Below, in pieces: positions 31,037 to 38,553 of a stretch of DNA of 64,000 nt (position 1 is the first letter of the stretch; each line of letters opens with the position of its first letter). Below the pieces are notes generated by a model. That model made no database searches, had not been told where the DNA came from, and was given only the letters and a program-made list of their open reading frames with translations. The stretch is taken from NCBI GenBank assembly GCA_035578005.1, contig DATJYK010000465.1:1-64000 (forward strand), given 5' to 3'. This stretch comes from Gp13-AA77 sp035578005. Its GTDB lineage: Bacteria; Acidobacteriota; Terriglobia; UBA7540. A program made the position numbers and the translations under genes.

Positions 31037-31439
31037 TCATTTGCTCCTGCCTCCACCGGCTCCATGTCAGATTGTCATCCAGCGGGAATCCCAGTCTCCA
31101 TGGGTGTGCAACGAAGTTGTAAAAAGTTGTCACGGCTGGAGTGTGTGAAAACTCGTGGATTCCGCTCGCGGGTGCAAATACGTAATGGATTCCCGCCGGC
31201 GCGGGAATGACGGGTTTGAGTAGAGCCCGTAATCCAACGGCGTCGCCCGCCTCCGTGGGGCTGACATCGTTGGGCCTCGAAGCTTTCTCCAACGCCGTCA
31301 TTCCCGGCGAAGCGGAAATCCACGGGCGTTACGCAGGCTTTCCAGGACCGGCGTTACAACTTTTTACAAATGCGAGACAACTCGGAATGAGCGCCGGGCG
31401 CGTCCAAAGGCTATACTGACTGGGCAAGAGGACATTTTC
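31037..31439. other. Non-coding divergent promoter region with REP remnants
   Basis: It separates the divergent sigma-factor and kinase genes. REP arms GGATTCCCGCCGGCGCGGGA at about 31187-31206 and GTCATTCCCGGCGAAGCGGA at 31298-31317 are present in inverted orientation, with a diverged centre. Confidence 0.7.
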
Positions 31440-33176
31440 GTGACCTGGGCTCTCCTGAGACGACGCAAGGACCTTCCTCTCTCCCACGTGCGCCTCATCG
31501 CGCTGGCGCTGCTGGCGGTGCTCCTGCCCGCCGTTGTTCTCCTGGTGTTTCAGTACCGGTCGCTTTCTGCCGTGGAACATGAAACCCGGATCGCCGTGCA
31601 GGAAAGTCTGCGCGAGGCGGCCGAGGGCGTGGCCTGGAGTGTGCAAGGCGACATGGAGCGCGTGGCGGAAGAGGTTTTGCTCCCGGTGCCACCCAGGTTT
31701 TTCGTGCAGAAGCAGGCGCCCTGGACGCAGCCGTTCGCCGAGGATCTGTTCGAGAGGCGTCCGGAAATCAAGCAGATCTTTCTGGTTCTCAACGATCCTA
31801 AGTCGGAGTGCGACAGCGTCGCCTACGTTTACGCTCGAGACAAGATGTACCAATTGCCGAAGTCTCGGTGGTGCCAACTTCCCGACATCCAGGAGGCGAT
31901 TGCGGCGCATGAGAAAGGGGACTTGGTGTTTGGGGCCACTCCCCCAGGAGCGCGAAGCCGCTTTTGCTACTGGCAGGAGGGTACGTTCCCCACCACCGAG
32001 GCCGCGTACGTGAGCTACTGCCTCATCGAGCCCGGAAGCGGCCGGGAGGTCGGGTTCGTCGGAATGCGGCTGAACATGGCGGAGGTGCGGCAACACTACC
32101 TTCCGCAGTTGGTGTCGAATTTGTCTCACAACCACATGCACGGTCCGGCCGCCGCCGACCTTGTGCTTGAGGTGCTAGACCGGAAAGGCAATCCAATCTT
32201 CTCGAGCGCGCCGGGCCTGGCGCACCAGGCGGCGCGCGCCAGTTTGGCGCCCGTTTTTCCGCAGTGGGAGGCGACGGCGGGATTTCGAACCACGGATATT
32301 GATGCGCTGGCGCGCGCCAGCTTCGAAAAAGGGGTTTGGTTTACGGCGCTGGTGGCGGCGGTGCTGCTGGCGGGAATCGCCCTGATCGTGCGCGCCGCCG
32401 TGCGCGAGCTAAAGCTGGCTGAGGTGAAGCAGACCTTTGTCTCCAACGTTTCGCACGAATTGAAGACACCGCTCGCCCTCATCCGGCTTTTTGCGGAAAC
32501 CCTCGAGCTGGGGCGCGCCAAGACCAGCGAAAAAGCGCAGGAGTATTACCGCATTATCCATCACGAGAGCCGCCGCCTGTCCCAGTTGATCGACAACATT
32601 CTCGATTTCTCGCGCATCGAGGCCGGCAGCCGCGAATACCGCTTCGTGAGTGTGGATCTGGTGGGGGTGGCGCGGGCGGTGGTGGCAAGCTACGAGTACC
32701 AGATTCGCGCCGGCGGCTTCGAACTGGTGACTGATTTTGAGCCGGGCGTTCTCCGCGTGCACGCTGATCCGGATGCGATTTCGCAGGCGATCCTGAACCT
32801 GCTGAACAATGCCGTGAAGTACTCCGACAAAACGCGGCAGATTACCGTGACGGTGCGGACGGCGGGGTCCATGGCGCTGGTGGAGGTGGCCGACCGCGGC
32901 ATCGGTATTCCCGTGTCGGAACAGAAGCGCATCTTCGAAAAGTTCTACCGCGTCAGCACCGGCCTGGTCCATGAGACCAAAGGAAGCGGGCTGGGACTGG
33001 CCCTGGTCAAACACATCGTGGAGGCGCACCACGGCAGCGTATCGGTAGAAAGCGCTTCCGGCAAAGGGAGCCGGTTCACCATCGCGTTACCCGCTCCCGT
33101 CGAGCCGCCCGGCGAGTCCGTCGAAATGGAACCCGAAGGAGAACTCGTTGCCCAAGGTATTGATCATCGAGGATGA
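31440..33176 (+). CDS. Membrane sensor histidine kinase
   Basis: 578 residues from a GTG. Transmembrane helices lie at about 17-37 (LIALALLAVLLPAVVLLVF) and 299-321 (VWFTALVAAVLLAGIALIV), bracketing a ~260-residue extracytoplasmic sensor with no recognised family. HisKA has phospho-His in NVSHELKTPLALIRLFAETL near 335, the N box is AILNLLNNAVKYS, and the G boxes are VADRGIGIPV and GSGLGLALVKHIV. The response-regulator gene starts 29 bp before its stop, so the pair is translationally coupled. Confidence 0.92.
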   Translation: MTWALLRRRKDLPLSHVRLIALALLAVLLPAVVLLVFQYRSLSAVEHETRIAVQESLREAAEGVAWSVQGDMERVAEEVLLPVPPRFFVQKQAPWTQPFAEDLFERRPEIKQIFLVLNDPKSECDSVAYVYARDKMYQLPKSRWCQLPDIQEAIAAHEKGDLVFGATPPGARSRFCYWQEGTFPTTEAAYVSYCLIEPGSGREVGFVGMRLNMAEVRQHYLPQLVSNLSHNHMHGPAAADLVLEVLDRKGNPIFSSAPGLAHQAARASLAPVFPQWEATAGFRTTDIDALARASFEKGVWFTALVAAVLLAGIALIVRAAVRELKLAEVKQTFVSNVSHELKTPLALIRLFAETLELGRAKTSEKAQEYYRIIHHESRRLSQLIDNILDFSRIEAGSREYRFVSVDLVGVARAVVASYEYQIRAGGFELVTDFEPGVLRVHADPDAISQAILNLLNNAVKYSDKTRQITVTVRTAGSMALVEVADRGIGIPVSEQKRIFEKFYRVSTGLVHETKGSGLGLALVKHIVEAHHGSVSVESASGKGSRFTIALPAPVEPPGESVEMEPEGELVAQGIDHRG

Positions 33177-33828
33177 GCCTGACCTGGTGATGGGTCTGAA
33201 GGACAACTTCGAGTACGAAGGCTACCAGGTGTGCGCCGCCTACGACGGCGAAACGGGCGTGGAGTCCGCGTGGCGCGAGAATCCGGACCTGATCCTGCTC
33301 GACGTCATGCTTCCCCGCATGAACGGCCTGGACGTGTGCCGCCAGTTGCGCCGCCGGGGGATGGAAACGCCCATCATTATGCTCACCGCCCGGAGCGCGG
33401 AAATGGACAAGGTAGTGGGGCTCGAAGTGGGCGCCGACGACTACATCACCAAGCCGTTCGGCCTGCGCGAGGTTCTGGCGCGCGTGCGGGCCGCCTTGCG
33501 GCGCTCGCGCGGCCAGGTGACGGATCTGGACTCGTGCGAGTTCGGCGACGTCCGAGTGAACTTCCGCAAGCACCTGGCCACCAAGGCGGGCTCGGCGCTT
33601 GACCTCTCACCGCGCGAGTTCGCAATGTTGCACTTCCTCGTGCAACACCGCGAAGAAACTGTGACGCGCGAGCAGTTGCTGGATGAAGTCTGGGGGCTTG
33701 ACAACTATCCCTTCACCCGCACGGTGGACAACCACATCGCCAAGCTGCGCCAAAAGATCGAGGACTCTCCCTCCGAACCCCGCCACATCATCACGGTCCA
33801 TCGCGTGGGATACAAGTTCATTTCCTGA
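33148..33828 (+). CDS. OmpR/PhoB-type response regulator
   Basis: 226 residues from a TTG that follows GAAGGAGAACTCG and lies inside the end of the kinase gene. The receiver has EDE in VLIIEDEPDL, acceptor Asp in LILLDVMLPRMNGLDV, Thr in MLTARS and Lys in YITKPFG. The C-terminal winged helix is LSPREFAMLHFLVQH, then LLDEVWGLDNYPFTRTVDNH and HRVGYKFIS. It is the cognate partner of the upstream kinase; target genes are not evident. Confidence 0.94.
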   Translation: MPKVLIIEDEPDLVMGLKDNFEYEGYQVCAAYDGETGVESAWRENPDLILLDVMLPRMNGLDVCRQLRRRGMETPIIMLTARSAEMDKVVGLEVGADDYITKPFGLREVLARVRAALRRSRGQVTDLDSCEFGDVRVNFRKHLATKAGSALDLSPREFAMLHFLVQHREETVTREQLLDEVWGLDNYPFTRTVDNHIAKLRQKIEDSPSEPRHIITVHRVGYKFIS

Positions 33829-34320
33829 TTCATCACTCCCGCTCACCAAGCTGGCCTAACTGCGCAGAGATCCACAGCCGAGCTGGGCGATTGCCCGGCA
33901 CAGAGGATTGCGGGTACTGGCGTCATTCGGTGGGCGGAACCCCTTCCGAGGCGTCGTCATTCCCTGGAAAGCGGAATCCATTGAACGCCTTCATTCCCGC
34001 GAAGGCGGGAATCCATTGAACGCCGTCATTCCCGCGAAGGCGGGAATCCACTTCCTTTTTCCAAGCACTCTGCAATGGATTCCCGCTTTCGCGGGAATGA
34101 GTGCGTTCGGGGCATTCAAATGGAAAACCCGCACCGCACCGGCTTGCGCATTGTCTGCCTCGTGTGCTATACAAAGAGGCATGCGGGTTTCTGTCGCAAC
34201 TCGGTCCGGCACCGCCACGCGGCTATCCGCTCTCTGTTTCTGCTGCTGTTGAAGCCTGCATAGCGCTGAGCTTCGTCCTTAAGCTCTTTCTTTCAGTGAA
34301 ACTCAAATAGGAGGATTTAC
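33829..34320. other. Non-coding region with REP cluster
   Basis: No gene is supported. At 33956-34102 there are three direct arms (TCATTCCCTGGAAAGCGGAA, then two of TCATTCCCGCGAAGGCGGGA) and one inverted arm (GGATTCCCGCTTTCGCGGGA). They enclose the family centre CTTTTTCCAAGCACTCTGCA. Array expansion by arm duplication is apparent. Confidence 0.8.
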
Positions 34321-35190
34321 ATGGGCAATTACAAGCATCCCGAGGTTTTGGTGAGCACCGAATGGGTCGCGGAGCATGCGAGCGATCCCAAAGTGCGTCT
34401 GGTGGAAGTGGACGTGGATACTACGGCTTACGAAAAGGGTCACATTCAGAACGCCGTGGGCTGGAACTGGACGTCACAGCTCCAGGATAACGTCCGCCGC
34501 GATCTGCTGGGCAAGCAGGAATTTGGGCAACTGCTCAGCCAGTCAGGCATCGCTCCGGATACCACGGTGGTGCTCTACGGTGACAACAACAACTGGTTTG
34601 CGGCTTACGCCCTTTGGCAACTCAAGTACTTTGGGCACGCCGACGCCCGGCTGATGAACGGAGGCCGCAAGAAGTGGGAGCTTGAGGGCCGTCCTTTCAC
34701 CACCCTCGTGCTGAATCCTGCGCGGACGCAATACCAGGCGAGTGATCCTGATGAATCCGTGCGGGCGCGCCGCGATCGCGTGTTTCAGGCCCTCGAAGAC
34801 AGGAAGACCGGCTTGGTGGATGTTCGCTCGGTTGACGAGTTCACGGGCAAGGTGATCGCGCCTCCCGGCATGACGGAGACGGCGCAGCGGGGCGGCCACA
34901 TTCCAGGCGCTTTGAACGTCCCTTGGGCCAAAGCTGCCAACGAAGACGGCACCTTCAAGTCATACGACGAGCTTGTCCAGCTTTATCAGCGGGTGAGTTC
35001 GAGCCCGGAAGTCATTGCCTACTGCCGCATCGGAGAACGCAGCTCCCACACCTGGTTTGTGCTGAAGTATCTGCTCGGCTTCGACAAAGTGCGCAACTAC
35101 GACGGAAGCTGGACGGAGTGGGGCAACCTGGTGGACGCGCCTATCGCAAAAGGCGAAGAAGCTAAGGGGTTAGCAGGGGCCAGCGCCTAA
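34321..35190 (+). CDS. Thiosulfate sulfurtransferase (CysA/SseA type)
   Basis: 289 residues with two rhodanese domains. The N-terminal domain (STEWVAEHASDPKVRLVEVD, GHIQNAVGWNW) lacks the catalytic Cys. The C-terminal domain (GLVDVRSVDEFTG, GHIPGALNVPWAKA) has it in AYCRIGERSSHTWFVLKYLL near residue 235. The CRIGERS loop is the form seen in actinobacterial CysA thiosulfate sulfurtransferases rather than the CGSGVT of mercaptopyruvate enzymes. It transfers sulfane sulfur to cyanide or thiol acceptors in the cytoplasm. AGGAGGATTTAC precedes the ATG. Confidence 0.92.
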   Translation: MGNYKHPEVLVSTEWVAEHASDPKVRLVEVDVDTTAYEKGHIQNAVGWNWTSQLQDNVRRDLLGKQEFGQLLSQSGIAPDTTVVLYGDNNNWFAAYALWQLKYFGHADARLMNGGRKKWELEGRPFTTLVLNPARTQYQASDPDESVRARRDRVFQALEDRKTGLVDVRSVDEFTGKVIAPPGMTETAQRGGHIPGALNVPWAKAANEDGTFKSYDELVQLYQRVSSSPEVIAYCRIGERSSHTWFVLKYLLGFDKVRNYDGSWTEWGNLVDAPIAKGEEAKGLAGASA

Positions 35191-35225
35191 CTCCTGTGGC
35201 CTTGCGAAGTCGGTGTTGAAGCTGG

Positions 35226-35384
35226 TGGATTCCCGCCTTCGCGGGAATGACGGTCTTGGAATCCCATGGCCGTTCGCAGCATGCGCGTTCTGCTCAGCGG
35301 ACGAGTCCTACGCGCCCATCAATACCGAACCTCCAGGCACGGGCGGGCCCGCCCTGAGCGAAGCGAACGGGATGCCCGTGCCAC
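35226..35384. repeat. Single REP arm and a GC-rich hairpin
   Basis: GGATTCCCGCCTTCGCGGGA (35228-35247) is a solo REP arm. At 35338-35384 GGCACGGGC and GCCCGTGCC face each other around an internal GGGCGGGCCCGCCC palindrome. Both lie in the leader of the VOC gene. Confidence 0.8.
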
Positions 35385-35439
35385 CTTTGCATGCCCTCTC
35401 CTTGACCGGCGCGTTGGGCGAGAGCACAATCTCTGTGTC

Positions 35440-36390
35440 ATGAGAGTTACCTCCGCCCTGCTCGCCAGCTTGCTGTTGATTCCAGCCTCCAGTCTGAAGG
35501 TGTTCGGTGCAGCCGCATCGAAACCGGCACCCAAACCCGGCGTCGAACGTCCACCGATCGTCGGCGTCGCCCACATTGGACTCAAGACGGATAACCTCGC
35601 CGCCGCGCGCGAATTCTATGGTCATGTGCTCGGTTTCGAGGAGCCCTTCACGCTCGATAAGCCTGGCGGCGGGCTGATGCTGACTTATTTCAAGGTCAAC
35701 GACCATCAGTACGTCGAAATCTTTCCCGATCTCCAAAGTCCCACCGAAGACCGTCTTTCACATATTGCCTTTGAGACCACGGACGCGGCCCGGTTGCGCA
35801 ATTATCTCGCCGCGCGCGGCGTGACGGTGCCGGCTGAGGTCAAACCCGGCCGGGATGGCAACTTGAGTTTCATGGTGAAAGACCCCGACGGCCATTCGGT
35901 GGAATTCGTCCAGTATCTGCCGGGCTCGCTGCACAGCCACAATTTCGGCAAGTTTCTGCCGGATACTCGCATCTCTCAGCACATCATTCATGTGGGCGTC
36001 ACCGTCCATGACCGGGCGGCCGCCGACAAGTTCTATAAGGATGTTTTGGACTTCCGCGTGATGTGGTATGGAGGCATGAAGGACGACCGCACCGATTGGG
36101 TGGATATGCGGGTCCCGGAGGGCACCGACTGGCTGGAGTACATGCTCAACGTGAACAACCCCTCGCCCAAGACGTTGGGCGTGATGCATCATCTGGCGTT
36201 GGGGGTCGATAGCGTTCAGCAGTCCTTCAAAACGGTGACGGAGCGCGGATACAAGGCCGAGCCCCCGAAGATCGGCCGCGACGGCAAATGGCAACTGAAT
36301 CTCTATGACCCGAATCTGACCCGCGTGGAAACCATGGAATTCAAGCCCGTGCAGACACCCTGCTGCTCGCCGATGATGACGGGACCGTGA
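35440..36390 (+). CDS. Exported protein with two VOC (glyoxalase-fold) domains
   Basis: 316 residues from the ATG at 35440; upstream in-frame codons run through the repeat leader. MRVTSALLASLLLIPASSLK is a probable signal peptide. Domain 1 (about 38-160) starts VGVAHIGLKTDNLAAAREFY and ends KDPDGHSVEFVQYLPG. Domain 2 (about 180-300) starts IIHVGVTVHDRAAADKFYKD and ends RVETMEF. His and Glu residues at the usual VOC metal positions (AHIG, YVEIF, HIAF, SVEF) are present, so a metal-dependent lyase or dioxygenase is possible; the substrate is unknown. Confidence 0.8.
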   Translation: MRVTSALLASLLLIPASSLKVFGAAASKPAPKPGVERPPIVGVAHIGLKTDNLAAAREFYGHVLGFEEPFTLDKPGGGLMLTYFKVNDHQYVEIFPDLQSPTEDRLSHIAFETTDAARLRNYLAARGVTVPAEVKPGRDGNLSFMVKDPDGHSVEFVQYLPGSLHSHNFGKFLPDTRISQHIIHVGVTVHDRAAADKFYKDVLDFRVMWYGGMKDDRTDWVDMRVPEGTDWLEYMLNVNNPSPKTLGVMHHLALGVDSVQQSFKTVTERGYKAEPPKIGRDGKWQLNLYDPNLTRVETMEFKPVQTPCCSPMMTGP

Positions 36391-36578
36391 TCAATGACCG
36401 CTGGCGAATCTGTTTCGCGTGGCCCGAGGGATGGTCCGCCGGGTGGCGAAGACATCGCCTTTCATGTCGTCGCCACCAGCGTCCCCTTACTCAAGCGGAA
36501 TAGCGTCCCTTGTGAGACATCGCATGTAGCCTATTCTTGAACGCTATACTGTGTCTGAAATACATTAGTAAGATTGAC

Positions 36579-36607
36579 TTGACACCTTCCGCCATTCGTG
36601 CTACACA
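36579..36607 (+). promoter_or_regulatory. Sigma-70-type promoter upstream of array B
   Basis: TTGACA (36579-36584), a 17-bp spacer ending GTGC, then TACACA (36602-36607). The layout and the flanking CTTGACA and GTGCTACAC agree with the promoter before array A. AGGAGG follows 6 bp after the -10 start, 12 bp upstream of a TTG start. Confidence 0.6.
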
Positions 36608-36619
36608 GGAGGCGAGCAC

Positions 36620-36817
36620 TTGATTGAGTTGCGGCGGCCCGCAAGATGGAGAAGGCTGTGTTTGGCGATACGAGAAGCATGGGCTGAAACAAGCGGAAGG
36701 CCTCCGTCGTTTTGGGGAACCGGGGAATTTTTGAACATCGAAAATGAAGGAGAGTCCCACGATATTGTTGAAAACAAAGGGTCAAATTTTCTATCCCACG
36801 ATGTTGATGATAAATAA
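36620..36817 (+). CDS. Possible small ORF ending inside array B
   Basis: 65 codons from a TTG preceded by AGGAGGCGAGCAC. The N-terminal part is Arg/Trp-rich (LRRPARWRRLCLAIREAWAE). The last ~20 residues are translated array units (ESHDIVENKG and LSHDVDDK). No family is recognised. The promoter and ribosome-binding site make translation possible. The array units elsewhere are read in different frames, so the coding interpretation is weak. Confidence 0.3.
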   Translation: MIELRRPARWRRLCLAIREAWAETSGRPPSFWGTGEFLNIENEGESHDIVENKGSNFLSHDVDDK

Positions 36818-36861
36818 GGGACTTAACTCTTCTATCCCACGATGTTAATGATGGCCAAGGG
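36753..36861 (+). repeat. Three-unit array B (TATCCCACGATGTT units)
   Basis: Units start at 36753, 36792 and 36833 (spacing 39 and 41): AGTCCCACGATATTGTTGAA, TATCCCACGATGTTGATGAT and TATCCCACGATGTTAATGAT. The first continues AACAAAGGG and the second AAATAAGGG. The layout matches array A with a different array-specific word (CCCACG in place of CCTGGA). Confidence 0.75.
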
Positions 36862-37144
36862 TTTATGCTGCGTGGCTGCGGACCCTGCGCTGCACGCGCT
36901 CGTCGCTCTCGAAAGCGAGTCGTGAATGAAGCCCCGACGCGCCCCGACGCAGAGCGCCTTACTCAGACTCGCCGGTCGTGTTACAGTTGTACGGGGTCCC
37001 GCGTGAGGTGTCGTCGGTGCGGATGCCACAAGGGCAACCCGATGGCACTGACAGAAAGTTGCGCTGGCTGTGCAAAACGGTTAATATGCAGTTGACACGA
37101 AGCTCAGCTATCCGCGAAAGAGCTGCGTCAACAGGACGGGACTT

Positions 37145-37720
37145 ATGCCTCTATGGGAAAAAAAACCTCGCCCTCCCACACCGGAGGGTTCTAACGGAAG
37201 TTTGGATGTGAGCGCAACTGCAAACGCTATTTCAGACCTAGGCCTAAAGCCGGACTTGGCATTTTCTTCGCCGTCCGAGTCCCTTCGAATGGAGAAACGT
37301 ATGTCCGACACAACCCCACGCCAGACTCCCGCGAACGTCGGGGGCCAGCCAGCCTCCGTGTTAGGCCGGTCGATCGCTCTTAAAGGAGAGCTCACCGGAA
37401 AAGAAGATCTCGTGGTGGAAGGCCAATTCGAAGGCACCATTGACGTGGCCGAGCACACCGTCACGGTCGGAGCGCAAGGCCAGGTGAAGTCCGAAATCCG
37501 GGCCCGGCACGTGGTGGTGCACGGCTCGGTGACCGGGAAAGTGACGGCGCGCGAAAAAATCGACATTCGACGCACCGGCAACGTCACCGGGGACCTGGTT
37601 TCGGCTGGGGTCGCTATCGAGGACGGGGCCTACTTCAAAGGAAGCATCGAGATCCTGCGCGAGGGTCGCACCGAGCCGCTGCGTGAGCCTCTGCGCTCCC
37701 AGGCTGTGGCCGCGAAGTAA
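37145..37720 (+). CDS. Bactofilin-like polymer-forming protein
   Basis: 191 residues. After a ~70-residue disordered N-terminus (with a second Met at RMEKRMSDTT) comes the right-handed beta-helix: VLGRSIALKGELTGKEDLVV with EGQFEGTID, VTVGAQGQVKSEIRARHVVV, HGSVTGKVTAREKIDIRRTG and NVTGDLVSAGVAIEDGAYFK. Glycines recur with the short beta-helix turn. Bactofilins polymerise without nucleotide under the membrane and help shape or position cell-wall enzymes. A lytic transglycosylase is encoded about 830 bp downstream. ATGs at about 37291 and 37300 are alternative starts. Confidence 0.88.
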   Translation: MPLWEKKPRPPTPEGSNGSLDVSATANAISDLGLKPDLAFSSPSESLRMEKRMSDTTPRQTPANVGGQPASVLGRSIALKGELTGKEDLVVEGQFEGTIDVAEHTVTVGAQGQVKSEIRARHVVVHGSVTGKVTAREKIDIRRTGNVTGDLVSAGVAIEDGAYFKGSIEILREGRTEPLREPLRSQAVAAK

Positions 37721-37906
37721 GGCGTGGGCGGCAGCAAGGTCTGCCGGGACGTGCCTCGTACATAATTAGGCTAGGATTGCGCGTCCCAGCAGCCTGAGGA
37801 GCACGAAGAGTTCCGGTGTTTTGAAGGAGGGATTTCCCCCGCTTCCAGCCTTGCCCCATTTTTCTTTGGGCCTATACGCACCTTTGAGCTTAGACGGCAC
37901 CGAACG

Positions 37907-38530
37907 ATGCTCGTAAGACCCAGCCGCTCAGACTCGCGTGCTGAGCCTAATAGTGCATCCTTTCCGAGTTTTGCCCTGCGCTGGCTCTGGCAATATTTTG
38001 AAGACGTTCCGCAGCCGCGGGTGATGGATTGTGGTCCTTTGCACTCGGCCACGGTACAAGCACTGCTTAAACGTTGCGGCAAGCTTTACCGGTGCGATCT
38101 GATTTCCGGTTTGGACCAGCGCGAGCCGGTGCTCTGGGATCGCTCGGGCAAGACGCCCGTCTTCCGCACCGAAGCCTTGCTCACCGGAATCCCCGAAGTT
38201 CCCCTTGCCTCGCTCTCGGCAATCTTCTGCTGGCATTTGCTTGACCTGGTCCCGCACGACGCAGTTGCCGAAGTCGCGCTGCGCTTTCACGGGCTGCTGG
38301 CGCCGGGGGGCGTGTTGTTCTGCATGCTCCGTGAGCCGCGCTTGGAAAAGGGCGCCGATCCGGACTGGCGCATGGAAGGCCTTACCGATTTGGTTAGGGT
38401 ACGCGAGGGCAGCAAGCCGTTTGATTATCCCGCGCTGAGCAACCGTGAGCTCGACCGCCTCATTCCAACCGGTAGTGTGAAGACGTTTCTTACGCGCTCG
38501 GGCTGGCGGGAAGTACTGGCGGTGAAGTGA
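37907..38530 (+). CDS. Putative class I SAM methyltransferase-like protein
   Basis: 207 residues. A Rossmann-like order is visible: RVMDCGPLHSATVQALLKRC as a degenerate motif I (no GxGxG), then SAIFCWHLLDLVPHDAVAEV and FHGLLAPGGVLFCMLREPRL, the usual strand-4 and strand-5 features. The glycine loop is poor, so SAM binding is uncertain. Its stop lies 23 bp before the lytic transglycosylase start, so the two are probably cotranscribed. Confidence 0.6.
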   Translation: MLVRPSRSDSRAEPNSASFPSFALRWLWQYFEDVPQPRVMDCGPLHSATVQALLKRCGKLYRCDLISGLDQREPVLWDRSGKTPVFRTEALLTGIPEVPLASLSAIFCWHLLDLVPHDAVAEVALRFHGLLAPGGVLFCMLREPRLEKGADPDWRMEGLTDLVRVREGSKPFDYPALSNRELDRLIPTGSVKTFLTRSGWREVLAVK

Positions 38531-38553
38531 GGGGGGCACTGAGGCGCGGGGGA

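Larger units (their letters stand above)
36391..37144. other. Intergenic region carrying promoter, small ORF and array B
   Basis: No conventional gene. It holds the CTTGACA-type promoter (36579-36607), a possible 65-codon ORF (36620-36817) and array B (36753-36861). The remaining ~280 bp before the bactofilin gene show nothing recognisable. Confidence 0.6.

Noticed and set aside
35266..35439. N-terminal extension of the VOC protein
   Set aside because: It passes through a GC-rich hairpin repeat and would bury the signal peptide that begins at 35440.
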